Of a DNA stretch of 64,000 nt, positions 51,084 to 60,071 are shown piece by piece. Position 1 is the stretch's first letter. Each line of letters begins with the position of its first letter. Origin of the DNA: an uncultured Bacteroidaceae bacterium (GTDB lineage: Bacteria; Bacteroidota; Bacteroidia; Bacteroidales; Bacteroidaceae); assembly GCA_905234735.1 (NCBI GenBank), contig CAJOJA010000003.1, positions 124,001 to 188,000 of the forward strand. Direction: 5' to 3'. The notes under the pieces were generated by a model. The model was not told where the DNA came from and did no database searches. It saw only the letters and a list, made by a program, of their open reading frames with translations. The position numbers and the translations under genes were made by a program.

Positions 51084-51682
51084 AGAAGTTAGAATCTACA
51101 TTACCTAATATGGTCATTGTGCTGACCCTGATTGCCGTTGTGGCAGGTTTGGCACTGGGATATGTGAATAGTGTGACGGCTGGTCCCATCCAGGAAATCA
51201 AGGCACAACAGCTGGCCGACGGCATCAAGGCCGTCCTTGCAGCCGACGAACTGAACGTCGAAGAGCCTGAGACCCTCGACGACGGTTCTGTCATCTACCG
51301 TACCGACAAGGGTGTAGCCGTGCAGGCCACCGACCCCAATGGCTTTGGTGGCAAACTCACCGTACTGGTGGGCTTCAACAGCGAAGGTCTCATTCAGGGC
51401 TATCAGGTGCTGGAGACAGCCGAGACCCCGGGCCTCGGTGCCAAGGCCGGCGAATGGTTCCAGAAGGGGCAGAAGGGCGACATCATCGGCAAGCAGGCCG
51501 GCAACCTCACCGTCAAGAAGGATGGGGGAGAGGTGGACGCCATCACGGCCTCTACCATCACCAGCCGTGCCTTCCTGCGTTGTGTGAATGCTGCCTATGC
51601 GGCTCTTGCTTCACAGGAAGATGCCCAGACGGGTGCAACGCAAAGACCCCACTCCCTCACCTCACCCGAGGGCGAGGAGTGA
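51080..51682 (+). CDS. rnfG: Rnf complex subunit RnfG (covalent FMN)
   Basis: A 200-residue subunit with one N-terminal transmembrane helix (MVIVLTLIAVVAGLALGYVN) and an extracytoplasmic FMN-binding domain. The flavinylation motif is DAITASTITSRAF, with Thr159 as the FMN site, and ETPGLGAKAGEWFQ is conserved. The last 15 residues (TGATQRPHSLTSPEGEE) are unlike the family and derive from a C/G-rich repeat that also fills part of the following 121-nt gap before rnfE. Confidence 0.93.
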   Translation: MKKLESTLPNMVIVLTLIAVVAGLALGYVNSVTAGPIQEIKAQQLADGIKAVLAADELNVEEPETLDDGSVIYRTDKGVAVQATDPNGFGGKLTVLVGFNSEGLIQGYQVLETAETPGLGAKAGEWFQKGQKGDIIGKQAGNLTVKKDGGEVDAITASTITSRAFLRCVNAAYAALASQEDAQTGATQRPHSLTSPEGEE

Positions 51683-51803
51683 TTACCCTTAGAGTGTTTG
51701 ATTCATTAGAAAGTAATAATAATTAATAAAAGGAATCCCTAAAACTCCCAAACTATATACGCCCTCCCCTCGGGAGGGATAGGGGTAGGGGTCGATAATT
51801 ATC
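51683..51803. other. Spacer within the rnf operon carrying a palindromic repeat
   Basis: The gap between rnfG and rnfE is unusually long for this operon. It includes CCCTCCCCTCGGGAGGG (51762-51778), a hairpin with 7-bp arms, next to GATAGGGGTAGGGGTC. It may act as an intra-operon processing or attenuation element. Confidence 0.5.
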
Positions 51804-52388
51804 ATGAAGAATCTAAAAGTATTTCTGAACGGACTCATCAAGGAGAACCCCACCTTTGTGCTCCTCCTTGGCATGTGTCCCACACTGGGCACCACATCTT
51901 CGGCCTTCAACGGCATGTCAATGGGACTTGCCACAATGGCTGTCCTCGTGTTCTCCAACCTGATTATTGCGCTCATCAAGAACCTTATCCCCGATATGGT
52001 TCGCATTCCCTGCTATATCGTGGTGATTGCCTCTCTGGTAACCATCCTGCAGATGCTCATCAAGGCATACGCTCCCGCTGTAGACGCTTCGCTGGGTCTG
52101 TTCATCCCGCTGATTGTGGTGAACTGCATCATCCTGGGACGTGCCGAGGCCTTTGCAGCCAAGAACGGTGTCGTACCCAGCATTTTCGACGGACTGGGCA
52201 TCGGACTTGGTTTCACCTGGGCCCTGACCCTTCTGGGTGCCTGCCGCGAACTGCTGGGCACGGGCAAGGTGTTCGGCCTGACCTGCTTCCCCGAGCAGTA
52301 TGGTGCTCTCCTCTTCGTGTTGGCTCCCGGTGCATTCATCGTGCTGGGCTATCTCATTGCAGTGTTTAACAAACTTAAAAAGGCATAA
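51804..52388 (+). CDS. rnfE: Rnf complex subunit RnfE
   Basis: A 194-residue integral membrane subunit with six helices: NPTFVLLLGMCPTLGTTSSA, FIPLIVVNCIILGRAEAFAA and LGFTWALTLLGACRELLG are the signatures shared by NqrD and RnfE. Together with RnfA it forms the inverted pair that holds a membrane-embedded iron-sulfur cluster through conserved Cys residues (Cys25 and the Cys of VVNCIILGRAEA). Confidence 0.95.
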   Translation: MKNLKVFLNGLIKENPTFVLLLGMCPTLGTTSSAFNGMSMGLATMAVLVFSNLIIALIKNLIPDMVRIPCYIVVIASLVTILQMLIKAYAPAVDASLGLFIPLIVVNCIILGRAEAFAAKNGVVPSIFDGLGIGLGFTWALTLLGACRELLGTGKVFGLTCFPEQYGALLFVLAPGAFIVLGYLIAVFNKLKKA

Positions 52389-52393
52389 CGACT

Positions 52394-53008
52394 ATGGCAT
52401 TCTTACTTATATTTATTACAGCGATATTCGTCAACAATATCGTACTGAGCCAGTTCCTCGGCATCTGTCCCTTCCTGGGCGTGTCGAAGAAGGTGGAGAC
52501 AGCCATGGGCATGGCAGCTGCCGTAGCCTTTGTGCTGGTCATTGCCACACTGGTCACCTACCTCATTCAAGTCTATGTCCTGAACGCCTTCGGGCTCGAA
52601 TACCTCCAGACCATAGCCTTCATCCTCGTCATCGCCGCTCTGGTGCAGATGGTGGAGATTGTGCTCAAGAAGGTCAGCCCGGCCCTCTATCAGGCTCTGG
52701 GCGTGTTCCTTCCCTTGATTACCACCAACTGCTGCATCCTGGGTGTAGCCATCCTCGTGGGTAACGGCACCTACGACTCAGCAGGCATGGAGCCCGGCCT
52801 CGTCAGCGGCGTCTGGTTCGCCCTCTGCACGGCCCTCGGCTTCGGTCTGGCCCTCATCGTCTTTGCCGGCATCCGCGAGCAGTTGGCCCGCATGGATGTT
52901 CCCAAGGGCATGCAGGGAATGGCCATCGCCCTCGTCGTGGCAGGTCTGCTCTCTATGGCCTTCATGGGCTTCAGTGGTGTAAATAACGGATTAGCAAAGA
53001 TATTTTGA
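52394..53008 (+). CDS. rnfA: Rnf complex subunit RnfA
   Basis: A 204-residue integral membrane subunit homologous to RnfE: NNIVLSQFLGICPFLGVSKK, FLPLITTNCCILGVAILV and GFGLALIVFAGIREQLARMD. The paired Cys in GICPFLG and TTNCCILG provide cluster ligands. It is the last rnf gene. galE starts 27 nt later with no terminator between, so galE is probably co-transcribed. Confidence 0.95.
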   Translation: MAFLLIFITAIFVNNIVLSQFLGICPFLGVSKKVETAMGMAAAVAFVLVIATLVTYLIQVYVLNAFGLEYLQTIAFILVIAALVQMVEIVLKKVSPALYQALGVFLPLITTNCCILGVAILVGNGTYDSAGMEPGLVSGVWFALCTALGFGLALIVFAGIREQLARMDVPKGMQGMAIALVVAGLLSMAFMGFSGVNNGLAKIF

Positions 53009-53034
53009 AATTTTAATCTTTAATTTTTAATATT

Positions 53035-54072
53035 ATGAAAGAAACCATTCTTGTTACTGGCGGTTGCGGCTTCATCGGCTCGCACACCACGGTAGAACTG
53101 CAAGAGGCAGGCTACGATGTAGTCATCGTGGACAACCTGAGTAATTCACGCATCGAGGTGCTCGACGGCATCGAGAAGATTACGGGCATACGTCCTGCCT
53201 TCGAACAGGTTGACCTGCGCGACTTCGATGCTACCGAAGGCGTCTTCAAGAAATATCCGAAGATCAAGGGCATCATCCACTTTGCTGCCTCCAAGGCCGT
53301 CGGAGAGAGCGTTGAGAAACCTCTGCTGTACTATCGCAACAACATCATCTCGCTTGTCAACCTCTTGGAGCTCATGCCCAAGTATGATGTCAAGGGCATC
53401 ATCTTCTCCTCCTCGTGCACCGTCTATGGTCAGCCCACCAAGGAGAACCTGCCCGTCACCGAGCAGGCCCCCATCCAGAAGGCCCTCAGCCCCTATGGCA
53501 ACACGAAGCAGATCAACGAGGAAATCATTCAGGACTACGTGCACTCTGGTGCTCCCATCAAGTCGGTCATCCTGCGCTACTTCAACCCCATTGGTGCACA
53601 TCCCTCTGCCGAGATTGGCGAACTGCCCATCGGTGTGCCCATGAACCTCATCCCCTTCGTAACCCAGACGGCCATCGGCGTTCGCAAGCAGCTGAAGATA
53701 TTTGGCAACGACTACGACACTCCCGACGGCACCTGCATCCGCGACTACATCTATGTCGTTGACCTGGCCAAGGCTCATGTGAAGGCTATGACCCGTGTGC
53801 TCGAGGGCGACGGCGATGCCGTAGAGGTATTCAACATCGGTACTGGCCGCGGCCTCTCCACCTTGGAGGTTGTCGAAGGCTTCGAGAAGGCTACCGGTGT
53901 CAAGGTCAACTGGGAATACGCTCCCCGTCGCGAAGGCGACATCGAGAAGGTCTGGGGCAATGTGGACAAGGCCAACAAGGTCCTTGGCTGGAAGGCCGAC
54001 ACCCCCACCGAGCAGGTTCTCGCCTCTGCCTGGAAGTGGCAGGAGAAACTGCGTGCCGACGGCGTGATGTAA
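53035..54072 (+). CDS. galE: UDP-glucose 4-epimerase
   Basis: A 345-residue short-chain dehydrogenase/reductase-family epimerase that interconverts UDP-glucose and UDP-galactose, linking the galactose released by pectin degradation to central metabolism and supplying UDP-galactose for surface polysaccharide. It has the NAD-binding motif GGCGFIGSHTTVEL, the catalytic triad region SSSCTVYGQP with Tyr154 and Lys158 in SPYGNTKQINEE, and the substrate-binding YFNPIGAHPSAEIGE. Length is as usual for the family. It follows the rnf genes and ends in a terminator. Confidence 0.96.
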   Translation: MKETILVTGGCGFIGSHTTVELQEAGYDVVIVDNLSNSRIEVLDGIEKITGIRPAFEQVDLRDFDATEGVFKKYPKIKGIIHFAASKAVGESVEKPLLYYRNNIISLVNLLELMPKYDVKGIIFSSSCTVYGQPTKENLPVTEQAPIQKALSPYGNTKQINEEIIQDYVHSGAPIKSVILRYFNPIGAHPSAEIGELPIGVPMNLIPFVTQTAIGVRKQLKIFGNDYDTPDGTCIRDYIYVVDLAKAHVKAMTRVLEGDGDAVEVFNIGTGRGLSTLEVVEGFEKATGVKVNWEYAPRREGDIEKVWGNVDKANKVLGWKADTPTEQVLASAWKWQEKLRADGVM

Positions 54073-54094
54073 ACCGGTCTCCCTATACTACACC

Positions 54095-54128
54095 GAAAGC
54101 CGCATCTCTCCTCCGAGGTGCGGCTTTT
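54095..54128 (+). terminator. Rho-independent terminator of the rnf-galE operon
   Basis: The stem GAAAGCCGCA.CTC / GAG.TGCGGCTTTTC with a short loop ends in TTTTC. Confidence 0.8.
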
Positions 54129-54513
54129 CGTAACATAATTATACGATTCTGATGTGGGATTTATAGAAGCTTTACAACTCCTATTGAATCCCTGTAGTAT
54201 AATCAGAGAGAATAACAATATCGTCTTATAATATGGTTTCATCATCTGTTTTTGAATTTGGAGTGCAAAGATAGAGGATTTTCCGTATATTTATAAAAGG
54301 TATAGGAGATTTTGTATTTTTAATGAAAAAGGAGGATATTGTTATAAAACAGGCAAAATAAGACGACGAAAAAAGAAAATCCATGCCTATACATGGGTGT
54401 TGATTCAAATAATCTGCGCAAAGATACATAATTTCATCTAAAAGTTACATCTATTCAAACGCATTTTGTATTTTTTTTCGTTACTTTGTACCCGCATTTT
54501 AAATGATAAGACA
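54129..54513. other. Long AT-rich intergenic region with two minus-strand promoter-like cores
   Basis: TATCTTTG occurs on the minus strand at 54266-54273 and 54419-54426. Downstream of each there is a short frame with a hydrophobic start (MMKPYYKTILLFSLIIL from 54245, and MDFLFSSSYFACFITISSFF from 54384), but neither leads into a recognisable protein, and the first runs into the galE terminator. These may be remnants of a lost gene. I see no intact gene here. Confidence 0.4.
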
Positions 54514-54728
54514 ATGGAGAGGCTGTTTTTAATCTTCGTAGGATGTCAGATAATTACGGGCATCCTGTTGGCACAGGATAACAACGACAAGGACTTCGTA
54601 AAAGGTGCCGATGTGGGTTTCCTTATAGGACAAGAACGAACTGCTGGCAATGGCAAAGTGTGTGAAGACATTTCGACAGCAAGGGAACACCGAGCGCCAT
54701 CATGGAAGCATTTATCGAGAAGAAATAA
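54514..54728 (+). pseudogene. Remnant of a secreted GH53 endo-beta-1,4-galactanase
   Basis: The ATG at 54514 opens a signal peptide (MERLFLIFVGCQIITGILLA) followed by NDKDFVKGADVGFLIGQER, the characteristic beginning of a GH53 galactanase (FVKGADVSWL-type). After about 40 codons the frame leaves the family. In another frame just downstream, FDSKGTPSAIMEAFIEKK and a TAA at 54726-54728 look like the end of the same kind of enzyme. So both ends survive and about 300 codons of the catalytic domain are gone, with a frame change at the junction. The next gene is a rhamnogalacturonan lyase, which fits a galactanase once acting on RG-I side chains. Confidence 0.65.
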
Positions 54729-54755
54729 ATCATTAAATACTAAAGTTAGAAGACA

Positions 54756-56927
54756 ATGACAAAGAGCGTGATTTCAATCATACTGCTTGCGTGGCTCTTG
54801 CCGATGGCCATGCTGGGACAAACGAATGACCTTGGTAATCGTGCCCTATGGGCCAGTATCAACGGAGCAGACAATGCGTCGCTTGGTGACTACAAACAGC
54901 ACACGGGCAAGGTTTTGGTCTCGTGGCGTATGTTGCCTGGCGATGATGCTACCACGGGCTTCGACCTCTATCGTAAAATCGGAACAGGGACGGAGAGGAA
55001 GATTGCTACAAACATCAAGAACCGTACTTGCTATCAGGATGGCACAGCCAATAAGGCCGCCGACAATCACTACCGCCTGACCTACACGGGCAGAACGGAG
55101 ACGCTCTCTGAGTTCGCGCTGACGAAGGCGCAGGTGAGTGGCGGCCTGCCCTACATCAGCATCCCGCTGGCTGAAACGAAGGACGTTTATGAGAATACCA
55201 ACAAAATTGTCTATACGGCCAATGATGTAAGCGTGGGTGATTTGGACGGCGACGGCGAGTTCGAGATCGTGGTGAAGCGTCTTCAGAGCGTGAAAGATGC
55301 CAGCGGCAACATCATCAGCGATGGATCCGGTGCCAGTTACTCGCAGCAGGACTGCCTCTGGGCTGTTATCTGGGATGCCTATAAGCTGAACGGTACGCTA
55401 ATGTGGCGCATCAAAGGCGGTCCAGGTATCATTCTGGGTAACTCATCGAGCTTTGCCATTGCCGACTTCGATGGTGATGGCTGTGCCGAAATGGCTATCC
55501 GTACCTGCGAGGGTACAGTGTTTGGCGACGGTCAGCAGATTCCTGATACCAATGCTGATGGCAAGATAGATTATCGCACATGGGGCAACTTGAATAGCAG
55601 TAGTCCCGGATGGGTGGACCACTATAATTCGGCAGGCCCTGAGTTTATCAGTATTATAGACGGTAAGACAGGGCGTGAATTGGCCCGCGATAACTTCATC
55701 AACCGTGAGACCAGCAGTTCATGGGGTGATGACTATTGGAAACGTGCCTGCTCGTTCCGCGTCGGTGTGGGCTGCTTCGATGAGACGGGACTGCCTAGTG
55801 TAGTTCTGGGGCGGGGTGTCTATGCTCATAGCGTTATCGAGGCGTGGGACTGGCGCAATGGACAACTGACAAAGCGCTGGCGTTTCGACACCAACGACAA
55901 AGGCACGGGCAAGGACGGCAAGAAGCATAGCACCTATGCAGCACAGGGCAATCACTCTCTGAATGTAGCTGACCTCGATGGCGACGGGCTGGACGAAGTG
56001 ATGTACGGTTCAATGGCTGTGGATGACGATGGCATCGGTCTCTGGAACACCCGTCTTGGTCATGGCGATGCCAACCACGTGGGTAAGTTCCTGCCCGAGC
56101 GCGAAGGCTTGCAGATGTTCCACTGCTTAGAGACGGGCAAGACGATGGTGGCGCTGCACGACGCCCGCGACGGCTCTGTCATCTGGAAAAAAGACGGAAG
56201 CAGCGACAACGATATGGGCCGCTGCCTCGTCGGCGACTTCTTCCCCGAATATCCAGGCTGTGAGTTTTTCTACTACCAGGGCAACTACATCCAGCAGGAC
56301 GGCACCGAGACCTCTATCAACACCAAAGGACAGAAAGGCGGTTGTGGCATGGCTGTATGGTTCGACGGTAACCTGTCGCGCCAACTCATCGAGGATAACA
56401 TCATCCAGAGTCCTAAGTACGGTCGCACGTTTACGATGTATCGTTACAGCGAGACCTTCATCAACGGCACGAAGTCTAATCCCTGCTGGTATGGCGACCT
56501 CGTAGGCGACTGGCGCGAGGAGATTATCTTGCCTGATGCAACAAGGCTGGCGGACATTAAGATATTCTCTACTTGGTACCCCACTACCCATAAATTCCCC
56601 TGGCTCATGACCGACCACTGCTATTGGATGAGTTGCCTCAACGAGAACATCGGCTACAACCAGCCCACCAACACAGGCTACTATATAGGCAGCGACTTGA
56701 AGAGCGATGACGAGGCGTGGGCGGAGGCTGAGAAGGTACAGAATAAAGGGGTTGCGACGGGAATCAGTAGCCTTACCCCTAACCCCTCTCCAAAGGGCGA
56801 GGGGAACTATAGGGGCGAGGGGAACTTTAATGGCGAGGGGAGTATATTCTCTCTCAGTGGGGTTCGTGTGCTGACGCCACAGCGCGGAGTGTATATCAAG
56901 GATGGAAAGAAAATATTTATTAAATAA
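54756..56927 (+). CDS. Secreted rhamnogalacturonan lyase, family PL11
   Basis: A 723-residue secreted enzyme that cleaves the rhamnogalacturonan-I backbone by beta-elimination. A signal peptide (to about residue 21, GQT) is followed by an N-terminal beta domain (RALWASINGADNASLG, VLVSWRMLPGDDATTGFDLY) and an eight-bladed propeller with repeated Ca-binding DxDGDG loops (VGDLDGDGEFEIVVKR, IADFDGDGCAEMAIRT, VADLDGDGLDEVMYGS). Conserved PL11 segments include CRVGVGCFD-like and GQHSLNVAD-like stretches. Near the end, residues 674-695 (LTPNPSPKGEGNYRGEGNFN) are a translated palindromic repeat inserted before the short sorting-type tail (IFSLSGVRVLTPQRGVYI). The GH2 gene begins 3 nt after it. Confidence 0.93.
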   Translation: MTKSVISIILLAWLLPMAMLGQTNDLGNRALWASINGADNASLGDYKQHTGKVLVSWRMLPGDDATTGFDLYRKIGTGTERKIATNIKNRTCYQDGTANKAADNHYRLTYTGRTETLSEFALTKAQVSGGLPYISIPLAETKDVYENTNKIVYTANDVSVGDLDGDGEFEIVVKRLQSVKDASGNIISDGSGASYSQQDCLWAVIWDAYKLNGTLMWRIKGGPGIILGNSSSFAIADFDGDGCAEMAIRTCEGTVFGDGQQIPDTNADGKIDYRTWGNLNSSSPGWVDHYNSAGPEFISIIDGKTGRELARDNFINRETSSSWGDDYWKRACSFRVGVGCFDETGLPSVVLGRGVYAHSVIEAWDWRNGQLTKRWRFDTNDKGTGKDGKKHSTYAAQGNHSLNVADLDGDGLDEVMYGSMAVDDDGIGLWNTRLGHGDANHVGKFLPEREGLQMFHCLETGKTMVALHDARDGSVIWKKDGSSDNDMGRCLVGDFFPEYPGCEFFYYQGNYIQQDGTETSINTKGQKGGCGMAVWFDGNLSRQLIEDNIIQSPKYGRTFTMYRYSETFINGTKSNPCWYGDLVGDWREEIILPDATRLADIKIFSTWYPTTHKFPWLMTDHCYWMSCLNENIGYNQPTNTGYYIGSDLKSDDEAWAEAEKVQNKGVATGISSLTPNPSPKGEGNYRGEGNFNGEGSIFSLSGVRVLTPQRGVYIKDGKKIFIK
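56775..56840. repeat. G/C-rich palindromic repeat inserted in frame in PL11
   Basis: CCCCTAACCCCTCTCC and three GGCGAGGGGAA-type units translate as LTPNPSPKGEG and two GEGNF/Y repeats without breaking the frame. Confidence 0.75.
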
Positions 56928-56930
56928 GGT

Positions 56931-59900
56931 ATGAAACGGAGTATCCTATGCGGCATCCTGATGTTGCTTGTTGCGAGCGTACAAGCCTTGGAGCGACAGA
57001 AGATTAATTTCAATGCCGACTGGAGGTTGTGTCTTGGCGATGTGGCTGAGGCCTCAACGCCTGAATTCGATGATAGCGCTTGGAAACCGGTAACGCTTCC
57101 TTATGCCTTTAATGGCGACGAGGCATTCCGCAAGGATATTGTGGATCTGGCTGACACCATCGTTTGGTACCGTAAGACCTTCAAAAAACATCTCCCCTCC
57201 CTCACGGGGAAGGGGGCGGGGGAGAGACTTAAATACTTCATCGAATTCGAGGGCGTTCGTCAGGGAGCTGACTTCTACTTGAACGGCCATCATCTGGGGA
57301 TGAGTGAGAACGGCGTGATGGCGTGCGGCTTCGACCTGACACCGTACATCAAGGACGGTGAAAACGTGTTGGCCGTACGCTGTGACAACAGTTGGAACTA
57401 CCGTTCGCGCCGCCACAACAGCCGCTACCAGTGGAACGACAAGAACTTCAACGCTAACTACGGCGGTATCCCGAAGAACGTATGGTTGCACATTACGGGT
57501 AAAATCTACCAGACGTTGCCGCTATACTCCGACTTGGGAACAACAGGTACATACATCTATGCCACCGACTTCGACATCCCCAACCGCAAGGCTGTGATTC
57601 ACGTCGAGTCAGAGGTGAGGAACGAGGACACGCATGCTCACGATGTGGCACTGATATTCATGCTTACCGATGCCGATGGTAATGTGGTTGCCCGTGAGGA
57701 GAGTCCAGACTTCACACATATCGAACCCGGTCAGACGACAACGCTCAAGGCTGCGTCGGAGGTCCTGGGTCTTCATTTCTGGTCGTGGGGCTATGGCTAT
57801 CTCTATACGGTGGAAACCCGTCTGAAGGAGGTGCCACCAGGCGGTGAAAGGATTGAATACCATGATCCCGTTATCACCCGTACGGGTTTCCGAAAGACCC
57901 ACTTTGGCGAAGGTAAGATCTGGCTCAACGACCGCTGTCTAATGGTTCATGGTTATGCGCAACGTACCTCTAACGAGTGGCCAGGCGTGGGACTGAGCGT
58001 CCCTGCCTGGCTGAGCGACTACTCAAACGGTCTGATGGTGGAGTCGGGTGGCAACCTCGTGCGCTGGATGCACGTCACCCCTTGGAAACAGGACATCGAG
58101 TCGTGCGACCGCGTGGGGCTCATCCAGGCCATGCCTGCAGGCGATGCCGAGAAAGACGTCACAGGAGCCCGCTGGAACCAACGCACGGAGCTGATGCGTG
58201 ATGCTATCATCTATAATAGAAATAACCCCTCCATCCTCTTCTACGAGTGCGGCAACGAGAGTATTTCGCATGAGCACATGCTGGAGATGAAGGCCATCCG
58301 CGACGAATACGACCCTCATGGCGGACGCGCCATCGGCAGTCGCGAGATGCTCGACATCGACGAGGCGGAATACGGTGGTGAGATGCTGTATATCAACAAA
58401 AGCAAGAAACACCCGATGTGGGCGATGGAGTATAGTCGCGATGAGGGCTTGCGAAAGTACTGGAACGAGTGGAGCTATCCTTATCATAAGGAAGGCGACG
58501 GCCCGTTGTATCGTGGGAAGCCCGCTACGGAATATAACCATAACATGGACCAGTTCGCCATCGAGATGGTGCGCCGCTGGTACGACTACTGGCGTGAGCG
58601 ACCCGGCACGGGCACCCGTGTGTCGTCGGGGGGTGTGAAGATTGTTTTCTCCGACACGAACACCCATCATCGCGGCGAGTCCAACTACCGCACCAGCGGT
58701 GTCGTCGATGCCATGCGCATCCCCAAAGACGCTTTCTTCGTGCATCAGGTGATGTGGAATGGATGGGTGGAACCGGAAGAAGCAAAAACATATATCATTG
58801 GGCACTGGTACCTCCCCTCCAGCCCCTCTACAATTGGCGAGGGGGGATCTGCTGTCAGCAGAAGTGATTTGTCTCCCCTCCCTAACAGGGGAGGAGGCAG
58901 GGGAGGGGCTGTCCCTGTCTATGTCGTTTCCACTGGCGACGAGGTAGAGTTGTTCCTCAATGGGCGTTCACTCGGCAAGGGCAGGCAGAACTATCGTTAT
59001 CTCTACACCTTTGATAATGTGCCTTATGAGCCTGGAACGCTGGAAGCTGTAGCCTCCGATGGTAGTCGCTACAAGTTGGAGACTGTGGGTGAGCCTGCAG
59101 AGTTGAAACTCACAGCTATCGAGAATCCTGAAGGCACAAAGGCCGACGGGGCAGACATGGTGCTGTTCCAGATAGAGGTCGTTGACAAACAAGGCCGCCG
59201 TTGTCCGCTTGACAACCGCATGGTTCACTTCGAGCTCTCCGGCGAAGCTACATGGATTGGCGGCATTGCCACCCGCAACAACCAGGCCCTCCAACGACCC
59301 GACGAGCACCGTCCTGAAGGTCTGCTGGATGCTGCTGCCACCAAGAATATCTCTGATAACTATGTCGGCGCGATGTCCTTGCCTGTGGAGTGCGGAGTGA
59401 ACCGCGTACTTGTACGCACGACCACCCAAGCAGGCGAGATTCATATCACTGCACATGCGGAGGGCTTGCCGAAGGCGGAGATGAAAGTGAATAGTGAAAA
59501 AGTGAAAGCGGAAAATCTGCTGCCGCAATTAACGCTTAAAGGCCGACTTGATAGGGGGAGGACGCCTCTCACTCCTTCGTATGGCGAACAGGCTTGTGGC
59601 GTGAACATCATTTCAGCTACAGCTGGTTACGACAGCGACCACGCTTCCCGCAGCTTTGATGACAACGAACTCTCGGAGTGGAAAAACGACGGACGCCTTT
59701 CCACCGCTTGGATTACCTACAAGCTGGAGCGTAAGGCTGTCATTGACGACATCTGCCTCAAGCTTACAGGCTGGCGCCTTCGCAGCTATCCGTTAGAGAT
59801 CTATGCCGGCAAACAGCTTATATGGAGTGGCGAGACGGAACGTAGTCTCGGCTATGTCCATCTGACACCCACCCGACGTATCAGGACCAACGAGATAACG

Positions 59901-60071
59901 ATTCGTCTGAAAGGTGCTGGCAAGGATGAAGATGCTTTTGGCGGCATCGTGGAAGTGACCGAACCCGCTGCAGGTGAACTCGACCTCTTCAAAGCCCCGA
60001 ATGGCGGCGAGACCAAGAACGAGCTCCGCATCGTAGAGATAGAGCTATTGGAAACGCTACGGCAAAAATAA
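56931..60071 (+). CDS. Secreted GH2 glycosidase (beta-galactosidase type) of the pectin cluster
   Basis: A 1046-residue enzyme with a signal peptide (ending VQA) and the GH2 layout: sugar-binding domain (residues 25-200, LNGHHLGMSENGVMACGFDL), Ig-like domain, and a TIM barrel with acid/base Glu443 in FYECGNESISHEH and nucleophile Glu500 in WAMEYSRDEG. An additional Ig-like domain (IENPEGTKADGADMVLFQIE) and a C-terminal discoidin-like domain (ATAGYDSDHASRSFDDNELS) follow. The Asn-Glu-Ser acid/base context differs slightly from classical LacZ, so the substrate may be a beta-galactoside or beta-glucuronide of rhamnogalacturonan-type pectin. Two repeat-derived segments are inserted in frame (residues 87-100 and 627-660). 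It is coupled to PL11. Confidence 0.88.
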   Translation: MKRSILCGILMLLVASVQALERQKINFNADWRLCLGDVAEASTPEFDDSAWKPVTLPYAFNGDEAFRKDIVDLADTIVWYRKTFKKHLPSLTGKGAGERLKYFIEFEGVRQGADFYLNGHHLGMSENGVMACGFDLTPYIKDGENVLAVRCDNSWNYRSRRHNSRYQWNDKNFNANYGGIPKNVWLHITGKIYQTLPLYSDLGTTGTYIYATDFDIPNRKAVIHVESEVRNEDTHAHDVALIFMLTDADGNVVAREESPDFTHIEPGQTTTLKAASEVLGLHFWSWGYGYLYTVETRLKEVPPGGERIEYHDPVITRTGFRKTHFGEGKIWLNDRCLMVHGYAQRTSNEWPGVGLSVPAWLSDYSNGLMVESGGNLVRWMHVTPWKQDIESCDRVGLIQAMPAGDAEKDVTGARWNQRTELMRDAIIYNRNNPSILFYECGNESISHEHMLEMKAIRDEYDPHGGRAIGSREMLDIDEAEYGGEMLYINKSKKHPMWAMEYSRDEGLRKYWNEWSYPYHKEGDGPLYRGKPATEYNHNMDQFAIEMVRRWYDYWRERPGTGTRVSSGGVKIVFSDTNTHHRGESNYRTSGVVDAMRIPKDAFFVHQVMWNGWVEPEEAKTYIIGHWYLPSSPSTIGEGGSAVSRSDLSPLPNRGGGRGGAVPVYVVSTGDEVELFLNGRSLGKGRQNYRYLYTFDNVPYEPGTLEAVASDGSRYKLETVGEPAELKLTAIENPEGTKADGADMVLFQIEVVDKQGRRCPLDNRMVHFELSGEATWIGGIATRNNQALQRPDEHRPEGLLDAAATKNISDNYVGAMSLPVECGVNRVLVRTTTQAGEIHITAHAEGLPKAEMKVNSEKVKAENLLPQLTLKGRLDRGRTPLTPSYGEQACGVNIISATAGYDSDHASRSFDDNELSEWKNDGRLSTAWITYKLERKAVIDDICLKLTGWRLRSYPLEIYAGKQLIWSGETERSLGYVHLTPTRRIRTNEITIRLKGAGKDEDAFGGIVEVTEPAAGELDLFKAPNGGETKNELRIVEIELLETLRQK
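57190..57228. repeat. Palindromic repeat inserted in frame in GH2, first copy
   Basis: CTCCCCTCCCTCACGGGGAA with the complementary GGGGGAGAG translates as HLPSLTGKGAGER in the sugar-binding domain. Confidence 0.65.
58811..58910. repeat. Two palindromic repeats inserted in frame in GH2, second site
   Basis: CCCCTC...GAGGGG (58820-58844) and CTCCCCTCCCTAACAGGGGAG with trailing GGCAGGGGAGGGG (58873-58908) insert about 34 residues (LPSSPSTIGEGG, SDLSPLPNRGGGRGG) between the barrel and the next Ig-like domain, at a linker. Confidence 0.75.
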
